Assembly: GCA_963707555.1 (NCBI GenBank)
Contig: CAVPQM010000020.1
Coordinates: forward strand, 310,001-374,000
Source of the DNA: JAFAFN01 sp963707555
GTDB taxonomy: Bacteria > Actinomycetota > Acidimicrobiia > Acidimicrobiales > Microtrichaceae
DNA length: 64,000 bases
Direction of reading: 5' to 3'
The stretch's first letter is position 1. Every line of letters starts with the position of its first letter. Under the pieces are notes generated by a model. The model saw nothing but the letters and a program-made list of their open reading frames with translations. It made no database searches and was not told where the DNA came from. The position numbers and the translations under genes are program-made. Below are positions 37,848-46,626 of the stretch, piece after piece.

Positions 37848-38755
37848 ACACCTTGGTCATGGTGATCCTCGGTGCCGGCGTTGGTGTCGGCGTCCTTCTC
37901 ACCTGGCGTGCCCTCGTCCCTCGACCGCCGAGTCTCGACGCGGTCCTCGCGGGTCTCGGTCGACCCGGTATCGCGATCGACGATGCCGCTCCCTCCGGAT
38001 CGTCCGGTGTCGATCGAGTGGGCTCGACCGCCCGGCGGGTGGTCGAGGCGCTTGGCTACGACGCAGACCGCCACCACCAGGAGCTCGAGCTGATCGGTCG
38101 CACTCCGGAGCGCCACGCGTTCGACAAGGTCCTCGGAGGGGTCGCCGGGCTGCTCGTGCCCAACCTCGTCGGCACCGCGCTGGTGATCATCGGTGTGCCG
38201 GTCCCGCTCGGCGTGATCGCGGCCTTCTCACTGGTCACCGCTGCCGCCGGGTTCCTCATGCCCGACCTCCTCCTGCGGGACGAGGCAGAGAAGCGGCGAC
38301 GAGCTTTCCGCCACACGCTGTCGTCCTACCTCGATCTGGTCAACGTCCTCCTCGCAGGTGGAGCGGGCATCGAAACTGCGCTCCACGCAGCTGCCGATGC
38401 CGGTGACGGCTGGGGTTACCAGACCATCCGGGCCGAACTCCGTCGGGCCCGGCTGACAGGCCAGTCGCCGTGGGACACGTTCGCTCAACTGGCCGACCGG
38501 CTCGGCATCAACGAGCTGGCCGAGCTGGCGGCCAACATCTCGCTCGCCGGATCCCATGGGGCGCGCATCCGGGCTTCGCTCGCTGCGAAAGCCGACACCC
38601 TCCGCGGTCACCAGATTGCCGAGACCGAGTCCGCCGCCGAGGCGGCGACCGAACGCATGACGGTGCCGGTCGCCGTCCTGCTGTTCGGATTCCTCGTGTT
38701 CATCGCGTACCCCGCTGTCATCCAGATCACCTCGGTGAGCGGACCCCAACCCTGA
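37844..38755 (+). CDS. tadC: TadC-like inner-membrane protein
   Basis: A 303-residue F-domain protein. An N-terminal membrane helix, a pair of helices near 120-165, the cytoplasmic helical domain (L-S-S-Y-L-D-L-V-N-V-L-L-A-G-G-A-G-I-E) and a last membrane segment V-A-V-L-L-F-G-F-L-V-F-I-A-Y-P. Together with TadB it forms the membrane platform of the Tad apparatus. It overlaps TadB by four bases; the pilin gene follows after 32 bp with its own ribosome site. Confidence 0.85.
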   Translation: MNTLVMVILGAGVGVGVLLTWRALVPRPPSLDAVLAGLGRPGIAIDDAAPSGSSGVDRVGSTARRVVEALGYDADRHHQELELIGRTPERHAFDKVLGGVAGLLVPNLVGTALVIIGVPVPLGVIAAFSLVTAAAGFLMPDLLLRDEAEKRRRAFRHTLSSYLDLVNVLLAGGAGIETALHAAADAGDGWGYQTIRAELRRARLTGQSPWDTFAQLADRLGINELAELAANISLAGSHGARIRASLAAKADTLRGHQIAETESAAEAATERMTVPVAVLLFGFLVFIAYPAVIQITSVSGPQP

Positions 38756-38787
38756 ACGGAGCACATCACCACTTCAAGGAGGCCACC

Positions 38788-38997
38788 ATGCCAATACCCG
38801 ATCCTCGATTGCTCGTTGCCTACTGCTGTGCCCGCCTGGGCATCGATCCCCACGACGAGCGCGGGATGACCACCACGGAAGTCGCAGTCGTCACCTTCCT
38901 GCTCGTCGGTGCCGCCATCGTCGTGCTCGGCATCATCTACGCGGCAGCGAAGAGCAACGCCGACAACATCCCGACTCCCGCACAGCCTGGGGGCTGA
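38788..38997 (+). CDS. Flp-type pilin
   Basis: A 69-residue prepilin. A leader with polar residues (D-P-H-D-E-R-G) is followed by the cleavage site G-M-T-T-T-E-V and one long hydrophobic helix (V-A-V-V-T-F-L-L-V-G-A-A-I-V-V). Glutamate at +5 of the mature protein is as expected. The strong AAGGAGG site and separate spacing from TadC suit a highly made subunit. No TadV prepilin peptidase is seen in the window, so a host or distant enzyme would be needed. Confidence 0.75.
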   Translation: MPIPDPRLLVAYCCARLGIDPHDERGMTTTEVAVVTFLLVGAAIVVLGIIYAAAKSNADNIPTPAQPGG

Positions 38998-39001
38998 CCC
39001 C

Positions 39002-39388
39002 ATGCGCCGCCGGCTGCGCGACGAGCGAGGCATGACGACCATCCAGGTCGCCATCCTCTTCCCTGTCGTCCTGTTCTGGATCATGCTCATCGTCCAGTAC
39101 GGACTGTGGTGGCACGCCAAGCAGGTTGCCAACGCCGCCGCGGCCGAAGCAGTCGACGCGGCACAGGTCTCGAGCGGCACAGCCCGCGATGGCGAGGACG
39201 CCGCTGAGTCCTACCTCGCTCAGGCCGGGAACCTCGACAACATCACGATCACCGTCTCCCGCGAGCCGACCACGGTGATCGCCGAAGTCCGCGGCGACGC
39301 ACCCCGCCTCGTCCCCGGCATCGAGTGGTCGGTCACCGCCCGAAGCTCGGCTCCGGTCGAGCGGTTCGTGCCCGAGCCGGAACGATGA
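39002..39388 (+). CDS. TadE-like pseudopilin
   Basis: A 128-residue protein with a short basic leader, R-G-M-T-T-I-Q-V-A-I-L and a hydrophobic helix up to Y-G-L-W-W-H-A-K. Glutamine takes the usual glutamate +5 place, which is uncommon. The soluble part has A-A-A-A-E-A-V-D-A-A-Q-V and a beta-rich end. TadE-like minor pilins are part of pilus assembly. It begins 4 bp after the pilin stop and overlaps the next TadE-like gene by ATGA. Confidence 0.75.
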   Translation: MRRRLRDERGMTTIQVAILFPVVLFWIMLIVQYGLWWHAKQVANAAAAEAVDAAQVSSGTARDGEDAAESYLAQAGNLDNITITVSREPTTVIAEVRGDAPRLVPGIEWSVTARSSAPVERFVPEPER

Positions 39389-39813
39389 AGCTCCCCGTGG
39401 GCCTCCATGGCGAACGAGGTTCGGTCGCCGTCGAGGTAGCGGTGATCGCTCCCGCTCTGTTGTTCCTCATGCTCCTCGTCGTGTACGCGGGCAAGGTCTC
39501 CGAGGCCGACGGCAACGTCGAACGCGCCGCCTCCAACGCCGCCCGCGCCGCATCGCTACGACAGCACCCCGGCGATGCCACCACCGATGCGCAGAGCAGC
39601 GCCGCCGCGAACCTGAGTGCCGCTGGCGTGCCCTGTCTCACGTTGACCACAGAGGTCGACACCGACGACTTCGCGCCTGGTGGCACGGTCACCGTGACGG
39701 TTCGCTGCGAGGCGTCCATGGCCGACGTCACCCTCCTTGGTGTGCCCGGCCGCCGGACATTCACCGCGACTGCAGTCGAAGTCATCGACACCTATCGGAG
39801 TGATGGCTCATGA
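39385..39813 (+). CDS. TadE-family minor pilin
   Basis: A 142-residue TadE-like protein: leader ending G-E-R-G-S-V-A-V-E-V, membrane helix V-I-A-P-A-L-L-F-L-M-L-L-V-V-Y, then A-S-N-A-A-R-A-A-S-L-R. Two cysteines (V-P-C-L and V-R-C-E) may form a disulfide. Glutamate +5 is kept. It overlaps both neighbours by four bases. Confidence 0.75.
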   Translation: MKLPVGLHGERGSVAVEVAVIAPALLFLMLLVVYAGKVSEADGNVERAASNAARAASLRQHPGDATTDAQSSAAANLSAAGVPCLTLTTEVDTDDFAPGGTVTVTVRCEASMADVTLLGVPGRRTFTATAVEVIDTYRSDGS

Positions 39814-40208
39814 AACTCCACGACGAACGAGGCACCATCACCGCCTTCGTCGCTGTCGTCGCCACGGCCCTCGTGCTCGTCGCTGGCATGGCCTACGACG
39901 GCGGCCAGGTCATCGCCGCTCACAACGCCGCACGCAACGACGCCGAGCGTGCTGCCCGAGCCGGCGCCCAACAGATCGACCTCGATCACCTTCGCTCCAC
40001 GAACGAACCGCTCCTCGACGTCGTGGCGGCAGAATCCGCTGCCGTCGACTACCTCGAGCGTTCCGGAGCCAGGGGTACGGCCACGGTGTCCGGCACCTCG
40101 ATCACCGTCACGGTCACCGCCGTGCAGCCGATGCTCATCCTTCCCGGCGCCGACCGAACCATCACCGTTCACGAGACTGCGACCGCCGTCGACGAGGCCG
40201 GGCCATGA
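39810..40208 (+). CDS. TadG/Rv3654c-like minor pilin
   Basis: A 132-residue protein starting with D-E-R-G-T-I-T-A-F-V-A-V-V, a membrane helix, then M-A-Y-D-G-G-Q-V-I-A-A-H-N-A-A-R-N-D-A-E-R-A-A-R. The last pattern is typical of TadG N-termini (helicase/secretion-neighbourhood proteins) in actinobacteria. It lacks the long C-terminal part of Gram-negative TadG. Four-base overlaps on both sides. Confidence 0.7.
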   Translation: MKLHDERGTITAFVAVVATALVLVAGMAYDGGQVIAAHNAARNDAERAARAGAQQIDLDHLRSTNEPLLDVVAAESAAVDYLERSGARGTATVSGTSITVTVTAVQPMLILPGADRTITVHETATAVDEAGP

Positions 40209-43200
40209 ACGACCGCCGATCTCGTCGGATCCTCCGGGGCGTCACCTCGTCGGTCGCGACACTCGCGCTGCTCCTCGGTGTCCCACTGCTGCTCGCGACG
40301 TGGGTGGGCTGGCCCTTACCCGCCAGCATCCCGAACCTCGACTCCTTCGAACAGGCCGCGCAATCGGGCGTCCGTGACGAGGTCGTGGTCAACATCCTCG
40401 CCGTCATCGCCTGGATCGCTTGGATCCAGCTCGCCCTCGCGCTCCTGGCCGAGATGGCTGCTATTGCCCGGGGCCGTCAAGCGATCCACCTCCCTGTGCT
40501 CCCCGGATTCCAGCTCACTGCCGCGCGTCTCGTTGCCGGCATCTTCATGATCGCCTCGACGGTGCAACCGGTCCGCGCTCACGCTGCGCCACCACCCATT
40601 CCTGTCGTCGCCGAGGTCACCGCTGAGAGCGCAGGGCCGACGATCGATCCGATGGTGCCCAGCTACAATGGCCGCACACCGACGCCCATCGCCGACACCA
40701 TCGGCCTGACCTCGGCAGCGCCGACATTCGGGCTCCCGACGGTCACCGTCCAACGACACGACAGCTACTGGGCCGTCGCCGAACGCACCCTCGGCGACGG
40801 TTTGCGATGGAGCGAGATCCTCGACGTCAACGTCGGGCGCACCCTCCCGGATGGCACGACGATCATGGCCGGCGACGAGACGCTGCATTCCGGCTGGGTT
40901 CTCGTTCTTCCCGTTGGTGCAGTCGTCGAGCCCGCTGCTCCGATCGGCGACGACCCCGTCTTGACCGCCGAGGAAGCCGGTGCTCCCACCACGGTTGTGG
41001 TCGAGCGCGGGGACAACCTCTGGTCGATCTCTGAGGACCGCCTCGAGTCTGACCTCGCACGAGAGGCCGCCGACCCCGAGGTGGCGCCCTACTGGCAGAC
41101 GGTCGTCGACGCGAACCAGGACCGCTACGTTCAACCCGGCAATCCCAGCCTCATCCATTCCGGCCAGGTTCTCGTCCTCCCGCCGACAGGTCACGAGCAG
41201 CCGCCCGCGGAGGCTGCACCTGCGCCAGCACCCGATGTTCCGGTCGAACTCGAACAGCCCCCTCCGCCCACGTCGCCGACTCCGGAGGCCGAGGACCCCG
41301 TGGTCGAGAACACACCGCTCACATCGACGCTGGGATCCAGCGACGAGGAAGCACCGGCACCGTCCGCCGACACATCGGTGCGATCGGATCCTGGGGGCAG
41401 CGACGAATCGGGCGAGGCGCCCCTTCCGCTGACCGTCGCCATCGGCGGGTTGTCGAGCATCGCTCTGGCCGTGGGGCTGAAGCGCCTGCTCGACAGGCGA
41501 CGGCGCCGATTCGCGAACGAGTATCCCGGTCAGATTCCCGGACGTACTCCGGCCGACCAACGCGGCCTGCACCAGGCGATCGTCGCGCAAGCCGACGAAG
41601 ACCGTATCGATGACCTCCAAGGCGCGCTTGGCCGCCTCTCCGCGTCCCTTGCCTCCGTGGGTTCGGAGCGCCGACCGCGGATGATCCGACATTCCGACAA
41701 CAGCCTCGAGGTACTCCTCGATCAGCCCGACACGAACGCGCCGGCCGGGTGGAGCAGCACCGACGACGGCTCCGTGTGGACGTTGATCGAGCGGCCCGAC
41801 TTCGACGACCCCTACGACGGGCCGCTGAGTCCGTCCCCGCTGATGGTGACCGTCGGTCGGCCCGAGGACGACGCCCAGCTCTACCTCGACCTCGAAGCCG
41901 ACGGGGTCCTCGCGCTCACCGGTGATCTCGATGTCGCCGCGAACCTCGCCCGGTCGATCGTCACCGAACTGACACTCAGCCCGCTCGCCGACACGCTCCG
42001 AGTCGTCGCGATCGGTGACGTCGTGGACCCTGATGCCAAGGTCCTCGAGCACCTCACCATCGTCGATACCTGGGACGGCCACGCCGAGGACCTCATCGCC
42101 TGGTCAACCCAGTCTCACGCCGCACTCGTCGAGAACAACTGGGCCAACGCGTTCGTCGGGCGCGGACATGAGCCCGACCACGACGCGTTAGTCCCGATAG
42201 CGGTAGTGGCAGACCGGCCACCACCTGATGAGCTGGCTGCCGCGCTTCGCTCCGCCCAGCCATCTGCGGTGGCGGTGGTTGTCGTCGGCGAGTTCCGCGA
42301 CGCGCTTGCCACGGTCCGGTGCGAGGACGACGCGCTCGAACTTCGACATGATCGACCTAGCGTGCTCACCGCAGGAGCTCGACGCCGACGAGCTGGCAGC
42401 GATCTCCAGCGTTCTCGTCGCCACCGACAGCCCAGCGGAGAAGGAGCTCATGGAGCAACTGCGCGCCGAATTCGAAACGGCTGTGTCGTCGAACGGCGCC
42501 GAACCCGTCGAGGGCGACGGCCAGCCGCGCTCCGACAACGGTCCGCCCGACACACCCGACGGGCTGCCGGACTACGACGTGCTCGTGCGGTTGCTCGGGG
42601 ACATCGCCGTAGAGGGCGGCCAGCCGCTGAAGCCCAAAGCGACCGCAGTCGTCGCGTACCTGGCGCTGAACCGAGCGGTCACCACCGCACGACTCGAGGA
42701 AGCCTGCTGGTTCGGCTCGAACGGGACCTCCCACACCAAGCGACTCCACGACACCATGACCGAGAGCCGATCTGCCCTCGGCTCCCAGCACTTCCCGGCC
42801 AACCGCAGCGGCCGCTACGTCGTCGGCTCCCGGGTCCGCACCGACCTCGAGCTCTTCGACCGGCACGTCCGCCGAGCGGCGGACCTCCCGCCCGACGAGG
42901 CGGTAGAGCAGTACCGAGCGGCACTTGATCTGGTCACCGGCAAACCCTTCTCCTACCCGAACGTCGCCCGCGCTTCCTACGGCTGGGTCGACTTCGAGCA
43001 CCACGCCACGACCTGGGAGTTGCGGGTCACGGGAGTCGCGCAGGCCTGCGCCGCGACGTACCTCGACGCAGGCGAACCAGCGGCAGCGATCGCGATGCTC
43101 AGCAAGCTCGTACAGGCGATCCCGTTGAACAGTGCCCTCGTCGAGAGTCTGATGCGAGCCCACATCGCCGCCGACGACCACGCCCGAGCGGAGAGCGTCT

Positions 43201-43301
43201 ACAAGGAGCACGCCTCAGCACTCGAGCAAGCGAAGCTCGGAGACCCAGGGGACTCAATCGAGCAACTCCGACTTGATGTCACTGCCCAACGAAACGGGTG
43301 A
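40205..43301 (+). CDS. LysM and BTAD domain membrane protein closing the Tad operon (one frameshift)
   Basis: About 1030 residues. Two N-terminal membrane helices (near 18-35 and 61-85) and a third at 107-120. Two LysM domains follow (about 180-235, beginning T-V-Q-R-H-D-S-Y-W-A-V, and about 262-325, V-V-E-R-G-D-N-L-W-S-I). A proline-rich linker and another membrane helix come next. The cytoplasmic part has an A-F-S-R/SARP-like winged helix (V-R-L-L-G-D-I-A-V-E-G) and a BTAD helical domain to the end. LysM binds wall glycan; BTAD domains usually regulate. The frame shifts near 42,340. An ATG at 42348 could make the C-terminal part alone. Confidence 0.7.
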
Positions 43302-43415
43302 CGAGATGTCCGCGGACCGGTGATTGCTTCAGGTCATGCACTGCGCGCCGGTGGACAGGGTCCGGGTCCGTTCAAGGCTCTGGACATCTCCACGCATGAA
43401 CCGCCCCGGGTTCGT

Positions 43416-44720
43416 TCAGTTCGGGATCCAGATCGAGATCCAGAACTTCGGCGCGTCTTCGGAGTAGAAGGCTGCGGCGTCTGTTCCGCTCGTGGCGGTC
43501 ATCGGACAGCAGTCGACTCCGGGCCGTGTCGAGGGGGTCGATCGCCAGCGGTCGTCGTCGAGTGTGAACGTCGGTGCCGACCTTGACTCGCCTGTGGCAC
43601 AGGGTGCGGCGACGGCGTGGTCGGCAGCGCTGGCGAGGACATACGAGCAGTAGGTGCCGGTCGGAATCGGTGTCGGGGGTAGGTCGTCGAGCCGTGTCCA
43701 GGCGCCGGTGGTCGGGTCGAGTCGCGCGGTGAGCGTCGTGCCCGTCTCGTCGCCCACGGCGAGCGCGACGACCTCGCCACCGATCGCGGCTGCCCATGTC
43801 GCGTCGGCGATAGTGGGTACGTCGGGCGGCGGAGGGAGGAGTCCGACGAGTCGTCCGTCAGCGTCCCATGCGACCCCGGACCGCGACGACCATGCGGTCA
43901 TGACGACGAGTGAACCAGTCCACACCGGTGTCGTCGTCTCCACCAGTGCAGTCGATTCGATGTCGGCCGGAAGCTCCAGCGGCGTCGAGGTCCCGGTCGC
44001 CGGGTCGAGCACACTGCCGTGCGTGAGGTCGATCACCCGGCGTCCTGTCCAGACCAGACGCGTGGTGCGTAGCGGCGTCTCCTCGAGTTGCTGCAGCGCT
44101 GCTGCCGGCGCGATGTCACCCCGACTGGTCCACGAGGCATCGCCGGGCGTCCACGTTGCCCACTCGCCTGGCTTGACGAGGTCTGCTTCTGACTCCGTGG
44201 CCTGCGTGCCGCGGGCAACGAGCTGATCGCCGGCCGCGGCGATCGTCGCGCGCATCATGTCGGGCGCAGGGACCTCCGACCAACCGTCGGTCACCGGGTC
44301 GAAGCGGTACAGCTCGGCGTGAGGTTGTTCGGGGCCAGCGGGGTAGCGGGTGCCAGCGAGGTACAGGTCGCCGTCGAGGAACGCGACGGAGACGTTGCTC
44401 ACGTCGGGCACACCACTGGTGTCGAGGTCGTGCCAGCCCGGACCCCAGTCACGGAACCCGTCGTCGCGTGTTCCGGCCGCAGCATCGATGTCGTGCGTGC
44501 TGTCGGTCCGACCGACCGTCAGCGCGACACCGGCGACGAGCAGCAGCACGGCTGCTGCCGCAGTGACCGCCCACACGCGTTGCGGTCGCTGTCGATCGCG
44601 ACCGCCGTGTCCGGGCAAAGCGTCGCTCGGAGCACCTGGATACGGCAGGGGTGGTTCAGCTTGGTCGACCAAGGCTCGCAGCCCGGCGCTGATCCGTTCG
44701 TCGATCTCGGCGTCGTTCAT
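43416..44720 (-). CDS. Membrane anti-sigma-like protein with extracytoplasmic kelch-like domain
   Basis: A 434-residue protein. A short cytoplasmic part of about 48 residues precedes one membrane helix (V-W-A-V-T-A-A-A-A-V-L-L-L-V-A-G-V-A-L). The large outer domain has repeated strands such as F-L-D-G-D-L-Y-L-A-G-T and L-Y-R-F-D-P-V-T-D-G-W-S-E-V-P, a kelch-like propeller pattern. The ATG overlaps the stop of an ECF sigma gene, so it is most likely its anti-sigma factor and signal sensor. No zinc-binding H-x3-C-x2-C motif is seen in the short inner part. Confidence 0.65.
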   Translation of the reverse strand: MNDAEIDERISAGLRALVDQAEPPLPYPGAPSDALPGHGGRDRQRPQRVWAVTAAAAVLLLVAGVALTVGRTDSTHDIDAAAGTRDDGFRDWGPGWHDLDTSGVPDVSNVSVAFLDGDLYLAGTRYPAGPEQPHAELYRFDPVTDGWSEVPAPDMMRATIAAAGDQLVARGTQATESEADLVKPGEWATWTPGDASWTSRGDIAPAAALQQLEETPLRTTRLVWTGRRVIDLTHGSVLDPATGTSTPLELPADIESTALVETTTPVWTGSLVVMTAWSSRSGVAWDADGRLVGLLPPPPDVPTIADATWAAAIGGEVVALAVGDETGTTLTARLDPTTGAWTRLDDLPPTPIPTGTYCSYVLASAADHAVAAPCATGESRSAPTFTLDDDRWRSTPSTRPGVDCCPMTATSGTDAAAFYSEDAPKFWISIWIPN

Positions 44721-45193
44721 GCCAGCTCCTCTCTCAGTCGTGCACGTGCCCGAGCGAGTTGCTTTCGGACCGCGCCGTCGGACACGTCGAGCAGGCCGGC
44801 GATCGCACTCGGCTCCAGGTCCATCCAGTACGTCAGCACCACCACCGTGCGCTGTTGTGAACTGAGCTGATCGAGCGCATCGACGATGCGCTCATCGGCG
44901 AGCACGACGCCTTCACCCGGGCTGCTCGACTCGCTGACCGCGACGCGGTGCTCTCGAGCCCGCCGGCGGCCAGCGGACCGGGTGAACGAGCGGGCCTCGA
45001 AGACGATCGTTCGTAGCCACAGCGCTCGCTTGTCCCGGGCGGCAGCCCATGTCGGCGTCGCCGCCACCCGCAGGAACGCGTCGGCGACCACATCGGGAGC
45101 ATCGGAGACGCTGACCAAGGCGGTCGCGAACCTCACCAACTCCGCCGCGTGCGCCGCGTACACACTCTCGTCGGAACGCTCGTCCACCTTCAT
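44717..45193 (-). CDS. ECF-type RNA polymerase sigma factor
   Basis: About 158 residues from the ATG at 45193. Region 2 reads E-L-V-R-F-A-T-A-L-V-S-V-S-D-A-P-D-V-V-A-D-A-F-L-R-V. Region 4 ends Q-R-T-V-V-V-L-T-Y-W-M-D-L-E-P-S-A-I-A-G-L-L-D-V-S-D-G-A-V-R-K-Q-L-A-R-A-R, a clear helix-turn-helix. A longer start at 45232 would overlap the divergent glycosylase gene and is disfavoured. It shares a four-base overlap with its membrane partner. It is likely released when the outer domain of that partner senses a signal. Confidence 0.85.
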   Translation of the reverse strand: MKVDERSDESVYAAHAAELVRFATALVSVSDAPDVVADAFLRVAATPTWAAARDKRALWLRTIVFEARSFTRSAGRRRAREHRVAVSESSSPGEGVVLADERIVDALDQLSSQQRTVVVLTYWMDLEPSAIAGLLDVSDGAVRKQLARARARLREELA

Positions 45194-45225
45194 CCACGCT
45201 ACGACGTCGCAGCGAGCGTTCCCGG

Positions 45226-45801
45226 GTGACATTGTTGGCCGAACTCAGCGAGCCCGGGAGCGATTCAGGCGTGGCCGGTCACAAAATCACTGCCAACTGG
45301 ATGGGCGAGCGGGTCGAGACTCTTGACGACCTGCTCCCCGAGCGACCGCGGATCGTTTGCGTGGGGATCAATCCGGCACCAGTGAGCGTCATCGCCGGTC
45401 ACTACTACCAGGGCCGGCAGGGCCAGCGGTTCTTCGCTCGGCTTGTGCAGGCCGGAGTGCTGCAGCTGGCCGGAGAGGGCTTCGAGGACGACGTCGCGGT
45501 CGCTGCCGGCGTTGGTTTCACTGACCTCGTCAAACGTCCGACTGGGCGCGCTGACGAGCTCACGCCCGACGAGCTTCGCCACGGACGTCAGGTACTGGAG
45601 CGCAAGCTTTCCGACCTCGATGGACCCGTACTTGTCTTCCCATTCAAGGCCGCCGCTGTGGCGCTGGTCGGGAGATTCGATGGCAATGGATGGCTGGATC
45701 GGACCTTCGCCGGCTGTCGGCTGTTCGTGATGCCGGGGCCTTGTGAGAGGCGCGACTCAGCGGACTCGACGATCGCGACGCTTGCTCCGGCGCTGAACTG
45801 A
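45226..45801 (+). CDS. Mug/TDG-type uracil or mismatch-specific DNA glycosylase
   Basis: A 191-residue protein with the family-2 glycosylase motifs: V-G-I-N-P-A-P-V-S-V near the start of the fold, G-H-Y-Y-Q-G-R-Q-G-Q-R-F-F, F-T-D-L-V-K-R-P-T and V-M-P-G-P-C-E-R. The N of G-I-N-P is the active-site residue. GTG at 45226 is the longest start; GTG at 45271 or ATG at 45301 are also possible. These enzymes remove uracil or thymine from G mismatches. As element cargo it could protect entering DNA, but this is a guess. Confidence 0.8.
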   Translation: MTLLAELSEPGSDSGVAGHKITANWMGERVETLDDLLPERPRIVCVGINPAPVSVIAGHYYQGRQGQRFFARLVQAGVLQLAGEGFEDDVAVAAGVGFTDLVKRPTGRADELTPDELRHGRQVLERKLSDLDGPVLVFPFKAAAVALVGRFDGNGWLDRTFAGCRLFVMPGPCERRDSADSTIATLAPALN

Positions 45802-45822
45802 ACGCTGGGCCGTGGGCTCGTG

Positions 45823-46164
45823 TCAGAGCCGAACGAGGTCGGGCCGAGGCGTGTTGCCCGAGTCGAACTCGAAGCCGATGACTGCGTGGCCGTCGAGGGC
45901 TTCGGCGAGACGGCGGAGGGTGTCGGTTCCACTGCGGTGCTGACCGCTTTCGATGCGGGAGATCACCGACTTGGTGGTGTCCATCCGCTCTGCGAGCTCC
46001 TGCTGGGTCAGCCCGAGCTGCGCTCGCCGCATGATCACCATGCGGGCGATCTCCTCGAACGGGCGGAGCCGATCCTGGGTCTCGCGGAACTTCGTGCTCC
46101 GGGCGCGCCGCTGGCCGGTGTGCTCGTCGACGCTGCTTCCGATGGGGCTGTCGTTCTTGGCCAT
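45823..46164 (-). CDS. higA: HigA-like antitoxin (XRE helix-turn-helix)
   Basis: A 113-residue protein with HTH L-G-L-T-Q-Q-E-L-A-E-R-M-D-T-T-K-S-V-I-S-R-I-E-S-G in the second half. The N-terminal part is basic and polar. It is the second gene of the toxin-antitoxin pair, the usual HigBA order. ATG at 46164, with a GCGAGGTG site, is chosen; a GTG at 46206 is possible. It binds and neutralises HigB and represses the pair. Confidence 0.8.
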   Translation of the reverse strand: MAKNDSPIGSSVDEHTGQRRARSTKFRETQDRLRPFEEIARMVIMRRAQLGLTQQELAERMDTTKSVISRIESGQHRSGTDTLRRLAEALDGHAVIGFEFDSGNTPRPDLVRL

Positions 46165-46210
46165 GGCGGTCACCTCGCGGACCAGGTTAGCAGTTCTGCG
46201 AACCACACGA

Positions 46211-46612
46211 TCAGGGTGCGTCGTGCCCGGCCGGTCGAGGCGGAGTCCGAGGGTCGGCGTCCATCCGGGCCTTGAAGTCGTCCCAGCGCTGCTGGGCGAG
46301 GGCGATGTCCGACGCTGCGATCTTCGCAGTTCGCTTCGGGAAGATGTGGAGCAGCACCAGGAGGCGGTCCGAGCGGCGGTACAGGACCCGGAAGAGCTGA
46401 CGCCCGTAGTGGCAGCGAAGCTCTCGCAGTTCTCCGTCGACCTGCGATGTGTGTGGGAACGGAAGATGGGGCACCTCGTCGCTGAGGAGGTTCAGTCGGT
46501 CGATCTGCTGGGCCAGGACCGCGGCGACCTCGTCGTCGAGGTCATCGAGGTGGTCGCGGACGGGCTCGGCTCCGCCAGGTTCTCGGTAGTACACGGCGTG
46601 AAATGCGGCCAT
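46211..46612 (-). CDS. higB: HigB/RelE-like toxin
   Basis: A 133-residue phage-derived Gp49/HigB-like protein: P-V-R-D-H-L-D-D-L-D, then E-L-R-C-H-Y-G-R-Q-L-F-R-V-L-Y-R and L-L-H-I-F-P-K-R-T-A-K-I. These are the strand patterns of the RelE fold with its basic active-site residues. It would cleave mRNA at the ribosome. Upstream of the antitoxin on the same strand. In an element it can stabilise inheritance. Confidence 0.8.
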   Translation of the reverse strand: MAAFHAVYYREPGGAEPVRDHLDDLDDEVAAVLAQQIDRLNLLSDEVPHLPFPHTSQVDGELRELRCHYGRQLFRVLYRRSDRLLVLLHIFPKRTAKIAASDIALAQQRWDDFKARMDADPRTPPRPAGHDAP

Positions 46613-46626
46613 CGATCGAACCTACG

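Noticed and set aside
40316..42082. 588-residue open frame on the minus strand
   Set aside because: Antisense to the LysM part of the Tad operon; shadow of GC-rich codon use.
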